From positions 1 through 58,220 of the forward strand of contig JAKSYS010000387.1 of the NCBI GenBank assembly GCA_022925895.1: 58,220 nucleotides of DNA. Direction: 5' to 3'. The DNA comes from Fragilaria crotonensis. Its lineage: Eukaryota; Bacillariophyta; Fragilariophyceae; Fragilariales; Fragilariaceae. The notes beneath the pieces are model-generated. The model was given only the letters and a program-made list of their open reading frames with translations, was not told the DNA's origin and did no database searches. How positions within the stretch are numbered: position 1 is the first letter of the stretch; each line of letters starts with the position of its first letter. The position numbers were made by a program, and so were the translations under genes. Of this stretch, positions 1 to 12,085 are shown in pieces.

Positions 1-1011
1 CCTGACAGTCTTAAGAAGTTGGGTCAACTGGGCATTGTGGAATGAGTCCTTCCAGAATTACCTTCGTCAAATCCTAGTGCTGCGAAGATCCCACTCGTTT
101 ACCTCACCAGGGACGAAAGGGAAGCGCCAGAGAATGTTCTTGATCCAGCGGACTTGGAAGTCCAATGGAGTACCTTATTGAAGCGACGGTACTCGAGGGA
201 CGACATTACGAATTGGATAACCCTCGATTCTATCGGGAATTGAAGACATTTGTCGTAAACGGAGAAGGGTGGTCATACATCAAGAAATTCGAGAGGTCGC
301 AGGACGGTCGGAAGGCGTACTTGGCATTGAAGACGCAGTGAAGGCACTGCGTCCAAGATCACACGTAAGAACAAAGCCTACGCGTCGATCGCGAACGCGT
401 CCTACAGTGGGTCGCGTCGCCAGTATAAATTCCAAGATTTTATCAATGTCCACCAGACTGCTCACAATGAAATCCTTGATTGTGATCCAACCGAGGCCGT
501 CCCTGAATCCAAGAAAGTTGCTGATTTTCTCAAGGGAATTACTGATCCGAAATTGAATCTGCTGTCTCAGTGGTGCTTGGCGATCCCAAGCTGCTGAACA
601 ATTTCAGGCATGTCAGCAATACCTGTCGACGACCGGAAAACAGGGCAACCCTCGAGAGGAAGGAAAGGAACATTTCGGGCGTGAAGAGCGGTGAGAAGAC
701 GGATAAGACGGCGAGGCAGGGAAGTTGCCAAAGGGTTTTAAGTTAGAGAATAAATATTACCCGCCAAAGATCTTCCGACTTCTGAGCCAGGAAAAAGACC
801 AGCTTAAGGAGTGGGAGACAAGAAAGGCAAGAGATCCGTGGCCGCTTTAAAGAAACAAATCAAGGAGGAGTTGAAGAACGAGATGAAGAAACTGGCAAAG
901 GGAAACGACAATGATGGCGATGATGACCATGAGTCAAGCGCAGATGAAGCGGCCGGGAAGGAATTCGGTCGCGGCGCTCACAAGAAGAAGCAGAAGCTGG
1001 ATAAGGCCTGA
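1..1011 (+). pseudogene. A1 gag, partial and frameshifted
   Basis: Corresponds to the C-terminal two thirds of the Gag protein of this family, the structural protein of the cytoplasmic virus-like particle. It aligns by eye with the Gag of A2 (21044-22413) and A3 (48000-49360). The end is rich in Lys, Asp and Glu, and I see no CCHC zinc knuckle. Indels relative to the sister copies occur early (an extra G near base 21) and again around 330 and 560, so no single frame is open. The gag stop is TGA at 1009-1011, in the same frame as the pol ATG at 1030. Confidence 0.8.
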
Positions 1012-1029
1012 CAATGCAGAACCGTTGCG

Positions 1030-4000
1030 ATGGTTTCGCGGGAGGTATACTCAGTGGATTACAATGCAATACACGGAGAGTGTCATCGTTCGGGTCGGTG
1101 CGAGATGGACTCTCACGCCGACACATGCGTGGCAGGAAGTAATTGCGTGGTTCTCGAGTATACCGGGAGATCAGCTGAGGTCGAGGCTTATTCGCCTGAT
1201 TACCCGTCGAAGCAGATTCCATCGCAACGGTTGCAACGGCCTACGATTGTCCGACTTCCGGGCCACGTATGTGATAATCATTAACAAGCTCTTTACTTCG
1301 GAGACTCCTTACCATTTTCGTTACTTTCCCTAACCAGCTCCGGGACAACGATCCACGTCGACGAACGACACAGGCAACATGCACCTGACTCGATATTCGG
1401 TATTCTCGTTCCGTCCGAACCCTACGAATCCCTTTTACCCTCGAAGGAGTTGTTGCCGGCTTTGATTCGAGACCCCCAACCCAAGACGAGCTTTAATACT
1501 GCCCTGCATGTCGAACTCACCTCCGACGTTGAGTGGATTCCCACACCTTCGCGCTCGCTCGCGGAGGAGGATGTGTTGGACTCCGAAGACGAAGAGGAGA
1601 TTACGAACTTGCGAGCAAGGCGCTTGAAGGTCCTACACTCCAAGGCAACGAAACAGAAGATCAAGAGTTGCATGCAGGTTCTTGCGAGCCAGTTCCCTTC
1701 GAAATGCAAATCGCAAACGAAGTAAATCTGCTGAATCAGACCGACCCGATACTGCGAAGGGTCGCAGCACTTCGACGACAGCGGATGCGAGCTCGGAGGA
1801 GATTGGCATTGCGGCGATACGAACTGGAGATGTGACTTCCGATGTAACCCCAGAAAATGTGGCACGACGCTGGATGGTTGGATTAGAGACGGCAAAGAAC
1901 TCCTTGACCACCCAACAAGGAATCCGGTCGATACCGAATCCAGCGACGCGACGTTTTAAAACTCAGATGGCACATCTGCGCTATCCAAGGTTGAGGGGGA
2001 TGTTTTACGCCGACATAATGGAACCGAAGATCAAATCAATTGATTCGCAACGATATGCTCACATTATTGGGAATGGCCGGGGATACACGAAGGCTTACCC
2101 GATGGAGCGTAAGAACGAGTCAATCTATGCGCTAGATGATTTTGTCAAGAAAGTGGGAATTCCAGAAGTATTGTTGTGCGATAACGACGCCACAATGGAA
2201 GGATGGGGCGAGTGGAAGAAGAGGATCCGGAAGTATTCAATTGATCCGAAGTACACGGAACCCTATTCACCGTTTCAGAACAAGGCTGAATTGGACATCA
2301 GAGAGTTGAAGAGGATGATCCGAAGATTCCAAGACAAGACGCGATCACCAAGAAGACTCTGGAATTATCTCGTCAACCTTTGCGCAAGGATCAGATCCTT
2401 CGTTGCGGGGACACATCCGGATCTACAAGGACGCTCTGCCTTCGAACAGGTCCATGGGTGGACACCAGATATTTCGCTCTACGTTATGCATGGTTGGTAC
2501 GAAGTTATTTCTTACCTCGACAATGACAACGAGCGGAAGTTGGCATGCTGGTTAGGGCCAGCAGAAGATTATGGTGGCGGGGACGCAGCGTTCCTGTTAC
2601 CGAAGTCGGCAAAGCCAATCGTGAGGAGCACGTTCTGGGCCCTAACACCTGATGAACGTGCAGATCGAAGGGAGGAGATCGCGGAATTGTTGGAATCGAT
2701 AGAAGAGAAGATAGGGATAAGCGGACAAACGAGGAGGTGGCGGAAGAGCTTGGTGAAAATCAGTTTCCCTGGTTGACATCTTCGGGGACTTGAATGACGC
2801 AACGGAGGACGGAGGAGAATTCCGACGCTCCGACGCTGATGATTATACCCCGGAGGCTTTTGATCAGTACTTAACTGCTGAGATAGTAACCGACCGCGGC
2901 GGAGATATCCTTCGCGGCACCGTGAAAAGCCGAAAAGAGATCATGACGGAAAGCCAATTGGATCGTCAAACCCAAATCCTTTATTGGATTCCCGCGAATA
3001 CCTTGTGTGTTTCGAGGACGGGACGGAGGAGACATACACTGCGAATCTAATTGCTGAGTGTTTATACTCGCAAATAGATGACGATGGTCGACGCTTGCAA
3101 GTGATGCAGGAGATCGTTGACCACGAAAGAGTCATAGTGCGCTACGAGAGGACGAGGCGTACTACTCTACCAAGACTGGACCGAAACCAAAGAGAACGAC
3201 AAAGGGCTGGCGCCTATTAGTCGAATGGAAAGACGGTTCCAGTACTTGGGTACCGCTGGCAGATTTAAAGGACTCTTACCCAGTTCAAGTTGCCGACTAC
3301 GCCGTTACAAACAACCTGTCAAACGAACCAGCGTTCCGATGGTGGGTTCCATTTGTACTCAAGAAACGAGAAAGGATTCTAAAAAAGGTCAAGTCGAAAT
3401 ATTGGTCGGTTTCACACAAATACGGATTAGAACTCCCGAAAAGTGTCGCCCATGCGTTAGCGATCGACAAGAGAACGGGAACGGATTTCTGGACGAAGGC
3501 GATCGAAAAAGAGATTCGGCGTTTTCCCTGCATTCGAGTTTATCGAAGACGACGACACAAAGTTCCACCTGGGTACGAGTTCGTTGATACATATTTTGTC
3601 TTCGACATCAAAATGGACCTTACTAGAAAGGCCAGATTGGTAGCGCGGCAATATGACCGAGGCAACGAAGGAACAAACGTTTGCGTCTGTCGTGAGCAGA
3701 GATACGGTGAGACTCTTCTTCCTCTTGGCCGCTCTCAACGATTTAGACCTCTTGTCGTGTGATATTCAAAATGCTTACCTGGCGGCACCGAATAAGGAAA
3801 AGGTGTGGACTAAGTTTACTGATCAATTAGGACCTGAGTACAATGGTAAAAGAGCTATAATCGCGAAAGCTCTCTATGGCTTAAGATCGAGCGGAAGATC
3901 GTTTCGCGACTACTTGGCTAAGAATTTAAGGGAACTGGGCTTCGCGTCGTCGAAAGCTGACCCTGATCTGTGGATGAAAGCGGCGGTCAAACCGAACGGG

Positions 4001-5114
4001 GACAAAGTCTACGAGTACGTCATATCGTACGTGGACGACTTGATTTTTCAAGGAATAGATCCGGAGGGCTTTATGGATGCCCTGGGACAGCGTTTTACCT
4101 TGAAGCCCGGGAGCATTAAGAACCAGATACTTATTTGGGCGTTGACATAAAGAAATTCCGTATCCCAGATTCTGGCGAGCCCGATAAGGTGCGGTGGGCG
4201 TTCGAGTCAACTTCATACGTGAAGAAGGCGATCGCCGACCTGGAAAAGGAACTTGAAGATGCCGATCTCAGACTGTTGCCAAATGCAAAGACTCCGCTGG
4301 CAAGTGGATACCGGCCTGAGTTAGACCTTTCAGCGGAGTTGGGGAGCAAACAATTGAACTACTATCAAGGTTTGATTGGCGTCCTCAGATGGATTTGCGA
4401 AATTGGGAGGATTGATGTTTTGATGCCGGTGTCGTTAATGTCGCGGTACTTGGTATCGGCACGACAAGGACATTTAGAACAAGTCTTCCATATTTTTGCA
4501 TACTTAAAGCATCATCCGAGATCGACAATGGTGTTCGACGATACGATCCCGACATTCCGAGGTGAGCGATTCGTCAAATGTGACTGGTCGAGTTCTACCC
4601 CGACGCAGCCGAAGCAATACCCGAAAACATGCCGACGCCACGTGGAAAGGATGTCACAATGTCATGTTTCGTGGATGCTGACCACGCAGGGTGTAGAGAG
4701 ACAAGGAGGTCACATTCAGGGATCTTAATATTCGTTAATCGAGCGCCGATACTTTGGTTTTCCAAGAGGCAGAATACGGTCGAGGCGTCTACGTATGGTT
4801 CAGAGTTACTTGCAATGCGACTATCGATTGAGATGATAGAGGGACTACGTTACAAACTGCGGATGATGGGTGTTCCGCTAACCGAGGAATGCTCCGTGTT
4901 TTGTGATAATTCGGCAGTTGTGACTAATTCCCGACCTGAATCGACACTCAAGAAGAAGCACGCTGCAATTAACTTTCACCGCGTACGCGAAGCGATTGCT
5001 GCCGGGACCATCAGGGTGGCAAAAGAAAACACACAGACGAACTTGGCAGATATCTTGACAAAGTTAATGCCAGGACCGAAGATGAAGGAGTTGTTGCATA
5101 ACATACTCTGGTAA
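1030..5114 (+). pseudogene. A1 pol: protease, integrase, reverse transcriptase, RNase H (frameshifted)
   Basis: The polyprotein reads from ATG 1030 to TAA 5112-5114. The protease segment (about 1100-1140) carries DSHADTCVAG where copia enzymes usually have D-S-G-A. The integrase core (about 1980-2300) shows 'FYADIMEP', 'LLCDNDA' and 'NKAELDIRELK', matching the D-D-E pattern, in an uninterrupted frame 1682-2776. The reverse transcriptase (about 3600-4130) has YVDD near 4027. RNase H (about 4660-5110) has 'CFVDADHAG' and 'YGSELLA'. Single-base losses relative to A2, such as one A in the 'attaaagaacc' run near 4120 and one C near 4590, break the frame. It would not make a full polyprotein as written, unless the indels are sequencing errors. 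Confidence 0.88.
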
Positions 5115-5297
5115 TCGACGACCAACACCCGGGGACACGAATTGGGTAGTCGCGATATAATGGTAACTGTCCATCGAAAACAGTAGGTGACCGTCGCAGG
5201 GTTATATATGTTAACGACGTAGCCGGGGCCTCTGTCGATCGGTTCAGGAAGTGTGATTCGCCTCTGATTCAGGAACTTAATTCAGAGTCGCGGGGAC

Positions 5298-5515
5298 TGT
5301 TGATATTACAAGCTACCGGTACTGTATCATTCAGGATGCTATGAATCATGTATCAAGTATCAAGTACCATTATACGGTACTACATCTGCACAGTACGACT
5401 CGGGATTGAAGGATGACTCCGAACAAGGTAATGCTCACTTTTCTATGTTTTAGATAATTCATAACTGAATCAAGACATGCTTTCCTGCAAGGATGATCTA
5501 CTTGTAGGATTAACA
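5298..5515 (+). repeat. A1 3' LTR (218 bp)
   Basis: Begins TGTTGATATT and ends GGATTAACA, giving short inverted termini and TG...CA ends. It is the same length as, and nearly identical to, both A2 LTRs and the A3 5' LTR. It is preceded by the purine-rich tract 'gtcgcggggac' (5287-5297), the expected plus-strand primer. Confidence 0.95.
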
Positions 5516-5616
5516 GGTACACAACGAAAGATTATAAGTATAGGATGTACCATACCTTCACTGGTCGTACTATGATAGCACGTACGTACGCGTACCGTAT
5601 CGTCCGTATTCAAACG
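5516..5616 (-). repeat. D 3' LTR, first 101 bp, cut by A1
   Basis: Identical as read to 11985-12085 in the D 5' LTR. On the minus strand it starts CGTTTGAATACGG directly after the purine tract 'acggggac'. The rest of this LTR should lie beyond the left end of A1. The first four bases (ggta) are probably half of the A1 target duplication. Confidence 0.88.
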
Positions 5617-5756
5617 GTCCCCGTAAATCATGAACTCACGTGAACGATTTAACTAACACCAAGACATCGACCTGGTAAACTTAACCCACAGCTCATTTGG
5701 CTGTCCAGGAGGTAACCGGGGTGCCCATGCATCCACCGATGAACCTAGGGTATTGC
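5617..5756 (-). other. D 3' untranslated region with a two-part motif shared with 30425-30464
   Basis: Lies between the pol stop and the 3' LTR. It holds 'ccaggaggtaaccgg' (5705-5719) and 'ccgatgaacctagg' (5736-5749) separated by 16 bases. The same two blocks, 11 bases apart, occur at the left edge of element C. No reading frame of note. Confidence 0.6.
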
Positions 5757-8756
5757 TCACGAGTAGAGAATGTGTTCCAACAAAGCCTTTCGCCGATCCG
5801 ACGGTAGCACCTTGGTAAATATATCTGCCAGATTTGTCAACCCGTCTTCCTTCCCAACTCGTATAATTCCCGCTGCAACAGCCTCACGTATCGCATGATA
5901 ATTAATCGCGTTGTGCTTCTTCATTAGGGTCGATTCCGGGATACTCGCATTCTTGACAACACCGCTATTATCGCAAAACACATTACACGGTCCTTCAATC
6001 GGCACACCAAACATTCGGATCTTGTATCGTAGAGCTACCAACATTTCCTTTGCAATTCGCAACGCAACAAATTCGCTTCCAAAACTCGATGATTCGACTG
6101 TATTCTGACGTTTCGAAAACCATATAATCGGTGCGTTCTGCACATAAATCAGAATCCCAGTATGGGACCTCCGCGTGATAACATTACCAGCATGGTTAGC
6201 GTCAACAAAACAAGAAATACACACGGGTTTACCTAATGGCGTTGGCATCTTGGGCGGCAATTCCTCACGAACATCACCATAAAAATCTTGCCAATCCGCG
6301 TCCGTATTGAAAGCTGCGTCGTTCACCTTCGGCATCTTTGGGTCAAAGGCCAATCTCGACGTCTCGTGATGTTTCAAGTACGCAAAGATATGATAAGCAG
6401 CCTCAAGGTGCCCTTGTCGCGGTAGCGCCTGAAACTGTGACAATTGGGAAACCTCAACAAAGATGTCAACTCGGCCCAATTCAATTGCCCAACGTAATAT
6501 GCCCATCAACTGCAAGTAACGAGATGTCAAATGGTCATTCAACTCCGATGTCACATCCAACTCTGGTTTATAACCACTTGGAAACGGATTCTTCGCTGTC
6601 GACTTCAACTTCGCATCTGGGTCGTCTTCTCGTAACAATGCTTCTACGACCTTGATCGAGTTCTTCACATACGTTTTACTCGACATTCCCCAGACTGTCC
6701 GGCCATCCCTAAGTTGGATTCTTTCAATGTTTGCCCCGAGGTAAACGTCCGGCTCTTTGACGCTTTCAGGCTTCAATTCGTACAACTCACCCAATTTACT
6801 CATAATTGTCTTCGGGTCCTTGCTGAAAATCAATATGTCGTCAACGTATACCAGGATCATGTCGTAATGAGTCCCCGCACTCCGAATCCAGACATCTGGG
6901 TCGGCCTGTGTTGAGGAGAAATGCAGATCACGCAATGTTGCAGCCAAGTCTGCTCTCCACGCAGCTCCGGACGATTTTAATCCATACAACGCACGAGTGA
7001 TGATCAATACTTTACCATGGTCTTCACCTGTCTCAATTTGCCCTTCAAACCATATCTTCTCTCGGCACGGCGCGTTTAAATAAGCATTCGTCACATCGCC
7101 AGCCAAAACGTCCAAATCATTTAACCCTGCGATGAGGAACGCTAGCCGGATACTGTCTCTTGACACAACGCTCGAATACGTGATTGAACCTGGTGCTTCA
7201 GTCAGATGACCGCCCGCTACAAAACGGGCCTTACGCGTAAAATCCATCTTGACGTCGAATATAACATGACACTTGATTTCTTGAAAACCGATCATATCCA
7301 GGACCTTCCCGGTGCGAACTTGTTCCGGCGACACGCCATCCTTTGGCTTCCACGCTACCCTTACCTTACGCATCTCTTTCTCAATGGCACGTCTCCAAAA
7401 ATCAGTTCCAGTTTCCTCATCAATCGCGAGCGCCTCCTGGACTGTCTTCGGCACTTTAATCCCAAACTTGTGGGTCGTTCTCAGATACCTCGACTTCATC
7501 TTAGCGACGATACGATTTCGTTTCCTCAATACATTGTGAACCCACCATTTGAATGCGGGTTCCTCGGCGATCCGATTTGCCAAAGCGTACTCAGCGATCT
7601 GAACAGGGTAGGAATCCTTGATGTCCTTTAATTTCACCCAGTCTGACGATCCGTCCTTCCAGTTTACAAGTAGATACCAACCCCGCGTGGTCTGTTTCGG
7701 CACACGATTCCCGTTTCTGCTTACCGTAAAACCATTCTCAATCCGTAATGCCGTTCCGTCTGATCTATGGTCTGCGATCTCATCCAAGAGTTGATATTGT
7801 CTACCTTCATCGTCAATTTGTGCATACATATTCTCAGCAATCACATTGGCAAAATAGTTCTCGGTTGACCCGTCAGTAAACTCAACGACATACTCTCTGG
7901 TGTCAAATAATGGGTTAGCATGGCCACGACCGATCGGTTGTCCAGTCGTTCCTTTTGCACGTTTGATCACTCGACCACGTCGTTCAGCGCCAGTTCCCAT
8001 ATCAAAAATGAGTTCAGCATTCAAATACTTATCCAGTATCTCGTCGTCGATGTCATCAGCCTCCAACGGTTCAGGGGCAATCATATCTCCATACTCATCC
8101 GTGGCTGGAGTCGTCGTCACTCCTCCGTGCGAATCATACATGTCGTCCTCATCTTGTAAGAAGAACGTCGCATCCGGGTCTTGAGCTACAAACCTCTGAT
8201 CGTCCAATCGCTCTTCAACATCAGAATCGAACGCTTCGACTTGACGTCTTACATCTTCATTCAATATGTCCTCACGCGTCACATGTTGCACAGTTGTTCT
8301 CGCAATGACCTTACCGCTAGGCAACAACAGCCAGTAACACAGGTCGCTCCCAACACGATGGGCAACTCCGAGCCACCTCGCAAGTTTTCTCCCAGTGTCA
8401 TCCATTTCCATTTTCTTCTGGTCGTAAAACCACACACGATCGTAAAACTCGAAATCAATCCATTCCGATATATCTGGTGTTTGCCCTGTTACCATTTCAA
8501 GTCCAGTCCGTTGCTGCGAACCTCGTGGGATACGATTCAATATATTCGATTCGTAGACTAATCCGTAATCCCACAATCGCGTCGGCACTTTCTTCTTTAA
8601 CATCCGACTCCGCCAGCGTTTCTTCAATTCCCCAATTTCTCGTTCCGCAGCATGATTCTGATTCGACCTTCCGACTTCGGACCTTCGCATGCGGATTTTT
8701 AATCGACTCACCTCTTTCATAAATTCAGTGCCCGGACCGATTATCTCGGGGAGCAC
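5757..8756 (-). CDS. D pol: integrase C-terminal half, reverse transcriptase, RNase H
   Basis: A 999-codon open frame, the longest in the window. It opens with the end of the integrase core ('NQNHAAEREIGELKKRW', third catalytic acid) and the copia integrase tail ('VTGQTPDISEWIDFEFYD'). A linker rich in Asp and Glu follows. The reverse transcriptase begins near 'VIFDVKMDFTRKARFVAGG', continues through 'GDVTNAYLNAP' and 'ALYGLKSSG', and has the catalytic YVDD (about 6840). The RNase H has 'CFVDANHAG', 'SSSFGSEFVALR' and 'VFCDNSGVV'. It stops at TGA 5757-5759. The first Met is not a real start: the integrase N-terminal half continues upstream after a one-base shift in the CCCC run near 8752. It would copy element RNA to DNA in the particle. 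Confidence 0.93.
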   Translation of the reverse strand: MLPEIIGPGTEFMKEVSRLKIRMRRSEVGRSNQNHAAEREIGELKKRWRSRMLKKKVPTRLWDYGLVYESNILNRIPRGSQQRTGLEMVTGQTPDISEWIDFEFYDRVWFYDQKKMEMDDTGRKLARWLGVAHRVGSDLCYWLLLPSGKVIARTTVQHVTREDILNEDVRRQVEAFDSDVEERLDDQRFVAQDPDATFFLQDEDDMYDSHGGVTTTPATDEYGDMIAPEPLEADDIDDEILDKYLNAELIFDMGTGAERRGRVIKRAKGTTGQPIGRGHANPLFDTREYVVEFTDGSTENYFANVIAENMYAQIDDEGRQYQLLDEIADHRSDGTALRIENGFTVSRNGNRVPKQTTRGWYLLVNWKDGSSDWVKLKDIKDSYPVQIAEYALANRIAEEPAFKWWVHNVLRKRNRIVAKMKSRYLRTTHKFGIKVPKTVQEALAIDEETGTDFWRRAIEKEMRKVRVAWKPKDGVSPEQVRTGKVLDMIGFQEIKCHVIFDVKMDFTRKARFVAGGHLTEAPGSITYSSVVSRDSIRLAFLIAGLNDLDVLAGDVTNAYLNAPCREKIWFEGQIETGEDHGKVLIITRALYGLKSSGAAWRADLAATLRDLHFSSTQADPDVWIRSAGTHYDMILVYVDDILIFSKDPKTIMSKLGELYELKPESVKEPDVYLGANIERIQLRDGRTVWGMSSKTYVKNSIKVVEALLREDDPDAKLKSTAKNPFPSGYKPELDVTSELNDHLTSRYLQLMGILRWAIELGRVDIFVEVSQLSQFQALPRQGHLEAAYHIFAYLKHHETSRLAFDPKMPKVNDAAFNTDADWQDFYGDVREELPPKMPTPLGKPVCISCFVDANHAGNVITRRSHTGILIYVQNAPIIWFSKRQNTVESSSFGSEFVALRIAKEMLVALRYKIRMFGVPIEGPCNVFCDNSGVVKNASIPESTLMKKHNAINYHAIREAVAAGIIRVGKEDGLTNLADIFTKVLPSDRRKALLEHILYS

Positions 8757-9880
8757 CGTCCGTCATCAACGAATCTGGAATTCCAACGTCGTCCGTAAAC
8801 TCCGTCAACGCTTGGCCGACCTTAGATTTCGAACTCAATGGATGTATGGATGTATAATTACCATTCGTAAACACCTGCGCACACATGTTACCTTGCAAAC
8901 TCGTTACCTTTGAAAATAGCGTATCAGAGTACCACTCTCCGTTCAGTCGTCGTCGATTCAAATGCAAATGGTCAACACGATATCTCCGATGGAGCGGATG
9001 AACCGCCGTTCGCACACCTTTCTGAGTCGTCACATATAACGTTCGTTTTGCAGTCTCGATACCTATACTCCACATGCGAGCAAGGTTCTCGGGTGTCACA
9101 CTCGAATGTCGTTGACCGGTAACGGTCGCGGCTATACAATGATCTGTCCCCGTAGGCGCGTCCGTGGAGATATGGACGGCAGACGAGTACAGCGCACACA
9201 ATTTGCGAGGATCGAGAGACGAAGTAACATGGCCCAGGAGGGTGCCCGATTCCGACAAGCCGCTCAATGCAAACGCAGTACGAAAGTGGGGAACAGGGGT
9301 CGTGTTCACAGGCATGTGCAAGTTGCACGGGTCCCAATGTGGTGCAGTCAGTTCAATCACGGGCAGGTTTGACAGTTCCCAGTCACTGGGGACACGAGTT
9401 TCGAAGAACAGGTTCGGACCGGATGCCAGAAGCGGAATGAAAACGTCTCCGACATCCAAGCCCAACGCACGAGTTGGATCCCAGGGTCGTCGCATACACT
9501 ATGCCCAAACGAACGTATCTGATGGGGTTCAACAACGAGCAATGAAGATCGGCGCCAAACCAGAGGACCTGGTCAGCCACAAGCAAAACCGATTGTCCGG
9601 AGTCAGGGCACGTGTACGCAGTCGCGCATTTCGCCACGGGCACATTCGTTTTCGGATGATAGTCGCTTGAGAATGGCGTCACGCTGCAAAATTCACCCGA
9701 CAATTCCAACAACTTCCAATTCGGGCCGGCACAAATTGTATCAGCGTGATTATCAATCTCGTTCTTACCAATTGTTCCGACGATTGTGTTTGCATAATTT
9801 GATATGTTGGCACTGGCTGCCACACGCGAACTCGATATCACCGGCATCGCTGCACGGTTGTGACCAGTGCCAGCCTCATG
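8745..9880 (-). pseudogene. D pol N-terminal part: protease and integrase first half (frameshifted)
   Basis: Follows gag in the same frame after the TGA at 9881-9883. The protease is marked by DNHADTICAG (about 9728-9757), again with His where the usual D-S/T-G-A has Gly. Frame changes near 9540 and 9490 are needed to reach 'WDPTRALGLDVGDVF'. The integrase region contains 'SSVTPENLARMWSIGIETA', a pre-integrase stretch also seen in A and E. It is followed by the core with 'GEWYSDTLF' (first Asp) and 'DSLMTDGA' (second Asp). A one-base insertion near 8752 separates it from the 999-codon frame. Confidence 0.85.
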
Positions 9881-11474
9881 TCAATACGCACCGCGACCAA
9901 AGTTGCGTCCATGTTGAGATCCACGCTCAGTAATTTCAGACACAACACTCTGGTCTCCGCTGCCTTGCTGGGTCGCTGGTTCGGCGTTACTACTCGCACT
10001 CGTTGCAGTAGTTACTGCACTTGTACTTCGTTGTCCATCAGTCGATCGGCCGGCGCCACCACCGCGGCCGCCGTCACGGCCACCACGACCACCAGCCGGA
10101 GCATCGCGCAAACGCAAGATGTACGCACGTCCACCGGACCCAAGCTTTTCCCATTCATCGGCTTGGAAGTTACGGTATGGATCAGTGACATCCACGTTAT
10201 TCATACGCACCTTCTGGTCACCGCGGCCTTGTCCACCTCGGCCATTACGCCCACCGCGTCCATATCCACGACCACTTTGTTGACCAAAACGGCCACCACC
10301 ACGGCGTGCCCTGCCGCGGCCTCCGCGTCCAGAGTTTGAGTCAACTGCACTGACATATCGTTTCTTACCAGAGTGGCGATTCGCATAATCCAACTGAGCG
10401 CCCGAGTGTATATTCGAAATGAGCCCTGACAGAAAACTGGTCGCTGCATTAAAATCGGAACGATAATCCTTGAATACACTTGTCTTCGCCGCAACAATGC
10501 TTGCGTCGGACGATTTAATTCCTTTCATCAACACGTCGACGCGCTGCTTATCAGTTAGGTTTTCATCCTTGTCCTTGGCCAACACAAAGAAACTTTCCTT
10601 CAACTTTGTCACATATCGCTCGAATGGAAATACCTTTTCGTCCTTGTAGTGAAGTCTCGCAATTTCTCTTTGGCTCTCTCAACGCGTTTGTTAAGCTCAC
10701 CGGTTCCGTCATAGTGCGCGATCAAAGCCTGCCAAGCTTTGCGACCGTTTGCATTCTTGTCATAATCCTGTATCCAAGTCCAAGCATCTGACTTGACGCA
10801 CGCCGCCTTCAACATGTTGTAAACCAATTTGTTATCACGTTTGAAATTCTCACCTGTTAATGGCATCTGGTACATACGCCTCTCCTCGTCGTCATCAAAA
10901 ACATACGAATCATCTACATCAGTGCGAACGACATAAACCACAGGAACCTTCGCCGCTCCCATGGTGGCACTGAGCTTGTTCATGAATGCAATCTGCCAGG
11001 CATCCCAGCCGGCATCAGTTTGGCACCTACCAGGGTCGATCAAATCGACGTCCACTTTCTCAAAGTTATGCTCGGCCTCCTTACGTTGGATCGTATCAAA
11101 CATCTCCTCCTCCGTCCACATTTCAGGGTCAACATCAAGGTTCCTCCTATGATGATCCTTCACCCAATACACGAGGGCCTGAATCTTCTTAATCTGCATG
11201 GTTCCAAGAATAACGCGACCGACGGCAGCTGTACGAGAAGCCATTCGCTTGGCCATCTCCGTGACATCGCTATCGCCGTTCAAGTTCGCAAACGCATCGA
11301 TAGTGTCAAGCCTTCAATATCGATAAAGATCTGACGAGTTGCTGGGACAGTTACACCACACAGGTTCAAAACATCGTGAACGGGGTTTGGGACAGGGTCG
11401 GCAAACACAACTTCATCAAACACGGGGTCAACTGCATCTTCAGCCATCTGTTTACAATGCCCGCGATTAGTCAC
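9881..11474 (-). pseudogene. D gag, frameshifted, RGG-rich nucleic-acid-binding tail
   Basis: Structural Gag of element D in three frames: 11474-11280, 11283-10609 and 10612-9881. Likely one-base indels sit near 11300 and 10640. The middle part is a helical capsid-type region ('AWQALIAHYDGTGELNKRV', 'KLRDF'). The C-terminal part carries repeated Arg-Gly-Gly boxes (about 10060-10330), typical of RNA binding and used in place of a zinc knuckle. Gag ends in TGA (9881-9883). The frame stays open past it into protease, so pol could be made by stop-codon readthrough. Confidence 0.82.
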
Positions 11475-11885
11475 TGCCTGGGTTCATGTCGACAATATAA
11501 CCGGTCACCGCTACGCACTACGACGAGCGGCTTGCGAGGCGGGTTCGCATACCGGGCGGTGCGGGGTGATCAGTCCCGACCTCAGCGAATACGGGCGACA
11601 CGGTGGTCAAAGACCAATTATAAAACGTGCGCTGCGATACCGACCGTTGACGCCCGCCATGGGCCAAAAACTGTGTTACGAACAACGATTACGTCGGACA
11701 TCACGTTTCTCGGACCTCAGGACAGGATCTGGCACTACGCGCATCACGTAGGCCTTAGTATATATGGTTTCAACGAAATTCGGATACGACTCATCCGACT
11801 ACACGGATACGACATGATCTGACCATGACGGTTGTTCCGTCGACGCCGTCAATCGTTGACATCATTTCCTTTCTCTAGTGCGATC

Positions 11886-11900
11886 TTGGGTCTGATAAAC
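11886..11900 (-). promoter_or_regulatory. D primer-binding-type sequence
   Basis: On the minus strand reads GTTTATCAGACCCAA immediately after the 5' LTR. Exactly the same 15 bases follow the LTRs of A2, A3 and E, although those LTRs are unrelated. This is the expected place of the minus-strand primer-binding site. Confidence 0.75.
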
Positions 11901-12085
11901 CGAACGAATGTACACGCAACTACGTATCATCTTACCGTGAGGGGAAACGAGAGTATAACAACTAGCGTAAAAGCAACGATAACGGGTACACAACGAAAGA
12001 TTATAAGTATAGGATGTACCATACCTTCACTGGTCGTACTATGATAGCACGTACGTACGCGTACCGTATCGTCCGTATTCAAACG
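11901..12085 (-). repeat. D 5' LTR (185 bp)
   Basis: Its outer 101 bp repeat at 5516-5616. The inner boundary is set by the primer-binding-type sequence. Read on the minus strand, the ends are CGTTTGAAT...ATTCGTTCG, so it starts and ends in CG and lacks the usual TG...CA. It is rich in GTAC and ACGT palindromes. Confidence 0.75.

Larger units (their letters stand above)
1..5515 (+). mobile_element. Ty1/copia LTR retrotransposon A1, left end outside window
   Basis: Encodes, in copia order, the rest of Gag, an aspartic protease, integrase, reverse transcriptase and RNase H, and ends in a 218-bp LTR. It is nearly identical to A2 (16515-23051, opposite strand) and to the surviving part of A3. 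The bases right after its LTR (from 5516) match the interior of the D LTR at 11985-12085, so A1 has inserted into the 3' LTR of element D. The 5' LTR and the start of gag lie left of base 1. Many one-base indels break the frames. Confidence 0.93.
5516..12085 (-). mobile_element. Ty1/copia LTR retrotransposon D
   Basis: Reads right to left: 5' LTR (11901-12085), primer-binding-type sequence, gag, in-frame TGA, protease, integrase, reverse transcriptase, RNase H, purine tract and 3' LTR. The 3' LTR is truncated at 5516 by A1. It belongs to a different copia family from A: its Gag has an RGG-rich tail and its LTRs share no sequence with A. Pol is the best preserved in the window, with a 999-codon open stretch. 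A few frameshifts remain in gag, protease and integrase. Confidence 0.92.
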